A DNA stretch of 64,000 bases from Deltaproteobacteria bacterium. Lineage in GTDB: Bacteria; Desulfobacterota; Desulfobulbia; Desulfobulbales; JAGXFP01. Location: assembly GCA_020056965.1 (NCBI GenBank), contig JAGVGT010000023.1, positions 1-64,000 on the forward strand, given 5' to 3'. A model generated the notes under the pieces. The model worked only from the letters and a program-made list of their open reading frames with translations, searched no databases and had not been told where the DNA came from. The translations under genes were made by a program, and so were the position numbers. Positions 62,636 through 64,000 of this stretch are shown one piece after another. The stretch's first letter is position 1, and each line of letters opens with the position of its first letter.

Positions 62636-63676
62636 TCAGAAAAAGCACTGGGGGTCGTCGGCCAGGTAATCAGCCTCGCCCCGGCTCTGGGAATGGGCGT
62701 AGGCGATGGCCCGGCAGCCCCGGCAGTGGGCCCAGGCCGGACAGCTTCCGCATTTGCCCCGGTATTGCCGGCGGTCGCGCAGTCGTTCCAGGACCTCGGA
62801 ATTGGCCCAGATCTCGCGCAGGGAATCCTCCCGGACATTGCCCAGGGGAATGGCCAGACGCCGGCAGGGGGTGACGGTGCCGTCGGGCAGCAGGGTCAGG
62901 CCGGAGAGGCCGGCGGCGCAGCCTCCGGTGGCGACTGAACCCAAGTCCTCGCAGCCATCACCGCCGCGCAACCGGGAGGCCACCGGGTCGCCGGTGACGA
63001 TCTCCAGCCCCTGGGGCGCCATGGCGAATATTTCGGCATAGATCTCGCTGAGCCGGGCCGGGGCGAGCATCCGGTCCAATAGCCCCAGGCCCCGGCCGGA
63101 GGGGACCAGCCGCGAAAAGCCCAAGCGCTGGACCCCCAACTGGCCGGCATATTCGACCATTTCCCGAAAGTAACCCGCGTTCATTTCCGAGAGGGTGGCG
63201 TTGAGGGTGACGGTGAGGCCGGCGGCCAGGAGCTGGCCGATACCCTGGCGGGAGGCGGCAAAGCTGCCCGCCCCGCGAATCTGGTCGTGGATTTCCGCCG
63301 GCCCTTCCAGGCTGACCTGAACGCCTTTGACCCCCAGTCCGGCCAACCGTTGCGCCCGTGTTTTGTCGATCAGGGTGCCGTTGGTGAGCAGGTAGGTTGC
63401 GAAACCCCGGGCGGTCATGGCGGCGATGATCTCGAAGAGTTCCTCGCGCAGGAAGGGTTCGCCGCCGGTGACGTTGAAGCTCGGCGAAAATTCCAGCCCG
63501 TAGGCCGCGCGCCAGTCGGCCAGCATCTCGGCCACCTCGTCCAGGACCTCGATGATCTCGGCCAGGCTGAGTTCGGCGGTGTGGCCGCCGGTCTGGTAAC
63601 AGTGGCGGCAGCGCAGATTGCACCGTTCGGTCAGGTGGAACTGGATGAAGAAGTCCTGGGGGTCGCTGATTGGCAT
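62636..63676 (-). CDS. Radical SAM/SPASM domain protein (peptide-maturase/PqqE-like)
   Basis: FHLTERCNLRCRHCYQTGG; FNVTGGEPFLREELFEII; C-terminal CGSCPAWAHCRGCRAIAYA...DDPQCFF. Confidence 0.88.
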   Translation of the reverse strand: MPISDPQDFFIQFHLTERCNLRCRHCYQTGGHTAELSLAEIIEVLDEVAEMLADWRAAYGLEFSPSFNVTGGEPFLREELFEIIAAMTARGFATYLLTNGTLIDKTRAQRLAGLGVKGVQVSLEGPAEIHDQIRGAGSFAASRQGIGQLLAAGLTVTLNATLSEMNAGYFREMVEYAGQLGVQRLGFSRLVPSGRGLGLLDRMLAPARLSEIYAEIFAMAPQGLEIVTGDPVASRLRGGDGCEDLGSVATGGCAAGLSGLTLLPDGTVTPCRRLAIPLGNVREDSLREIWANSEVLERLRDRRQYRGKCGSCPAWAHCRGCRAIAYAHSQSRGEADYLADDPQCFF

Positions 63677-63710
63677 AGTGGAGGCTCGGCGGAAGCAAAA
63701 GTCCCATTTT

Positions 63711-63790
63711 GTCATTCCCGAGGTAGTAATCGGGAATCCAGTTCTTCGAGAAGTCAAGGCGTTCTGGATTCCCGCCTTCGCGGGAATGAC
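63711..63790. repeat. Dispersed palindromic repeat family H (gtcattcccg...ggaatccag/ctggattcccgccttcgcgggaatgac)
   Basis: Inverted arms around gttcttcgagaagtcaaggcgtt. Confidence 0.75.
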
Positions 63791-63840
63791 GAAAAAAACT
63801 GGTTAACAGTTAGTTTTGAAGAGGCTCGAATATAACCGCA

Positions 63841-63894
63841 CAAAAAAGGCGGAAGGGAAACCGGAGAGATCACCGGGCTTCCGCCTCCGCCTTT
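63841..63894 (-). terminator. Rho-independent terminator for the truncated minus-strand gene at window end
   Basis: Minus strand ccaaaggcggaggcggaagccc...cttccgcctttttt. Confidence 0.7.
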
Positions 63895-63937
63895 GGGCTT
63901 GGTTGCCGACCGGCAACGTTCAACTCTTTCAACTCTT

Positions 63938-64000
63938 TCACTTGTGGCAGATCTTGCCGGGGTTCGTTTTGACCGCCTGGCTCAGTTTGGTCCAGAAGGT
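63938..64000 (-). CDS. C-terminal fragment of a truncated CDS (...TFWTKLSQAVKTNPGKICHK)
   Basis: Open frame running off the window, TGA at 63938-63940, terminator just downstream. Confidence 0.4.
   Translation of the reverse strand, partial: TFWTKLSQAVKTNPGKICHK

Overview
This 64 kb window is GC-rich bacterial chromosome. The gene content suggests a Desulfobacterota ('deltaproteobacterial')-type genome, but that is inference. Most of it is core metabolism and housekeeping: V-type ATPase B/D subunits, trpB2, a cobalamin-riboswitch-led cobC-like/cobU/cobT/cobS cluster, iorAB-paaK-ACT next to a livKHMGF branched-chain amino acid transporter, gpsA, gyrA, gyrB, dnaN, mtnA, a DUF255/YyaL protein, comF, a DEAD-box helicase, monomeric icd, pepD and a radical SAM/SPASM protein. 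Accessory content includes a REP-associated Y1 transposase bounded by 28-bp inverted repeats, a BrnT/BrnA pair, two further toxin-antitoxin modules plus an orphan TumA-like regulator in a repeat-rich island (about 31-34 kb), two hybrid histidine kinases, and a low-GC coiled-coil membrane protein. Main findings: (1) an unlisted 53-codon two-TM ORF just upstream of mtnA (45087..44926, minus) has an in-frame TGA in a CPT-TGA (CxxU-like) context, with a 7-bp stem/UGGGC-loop hairpin at the spacing expected of a bacterial SECIS element, so it is a candidate short selenoprotein; (2) an in-frame TGA in gyrB with no comparable hairpin; (3) about ten families of dispersed palindromic or MITE-like repeats; (4) an AT-rich region with DnaA-box-like sites upstream of dnaN; (5) a Y1 transposase with a DnaA domain IV-like C-terminus. 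All calls come from reading sequence and translations by eye; no searches were run.
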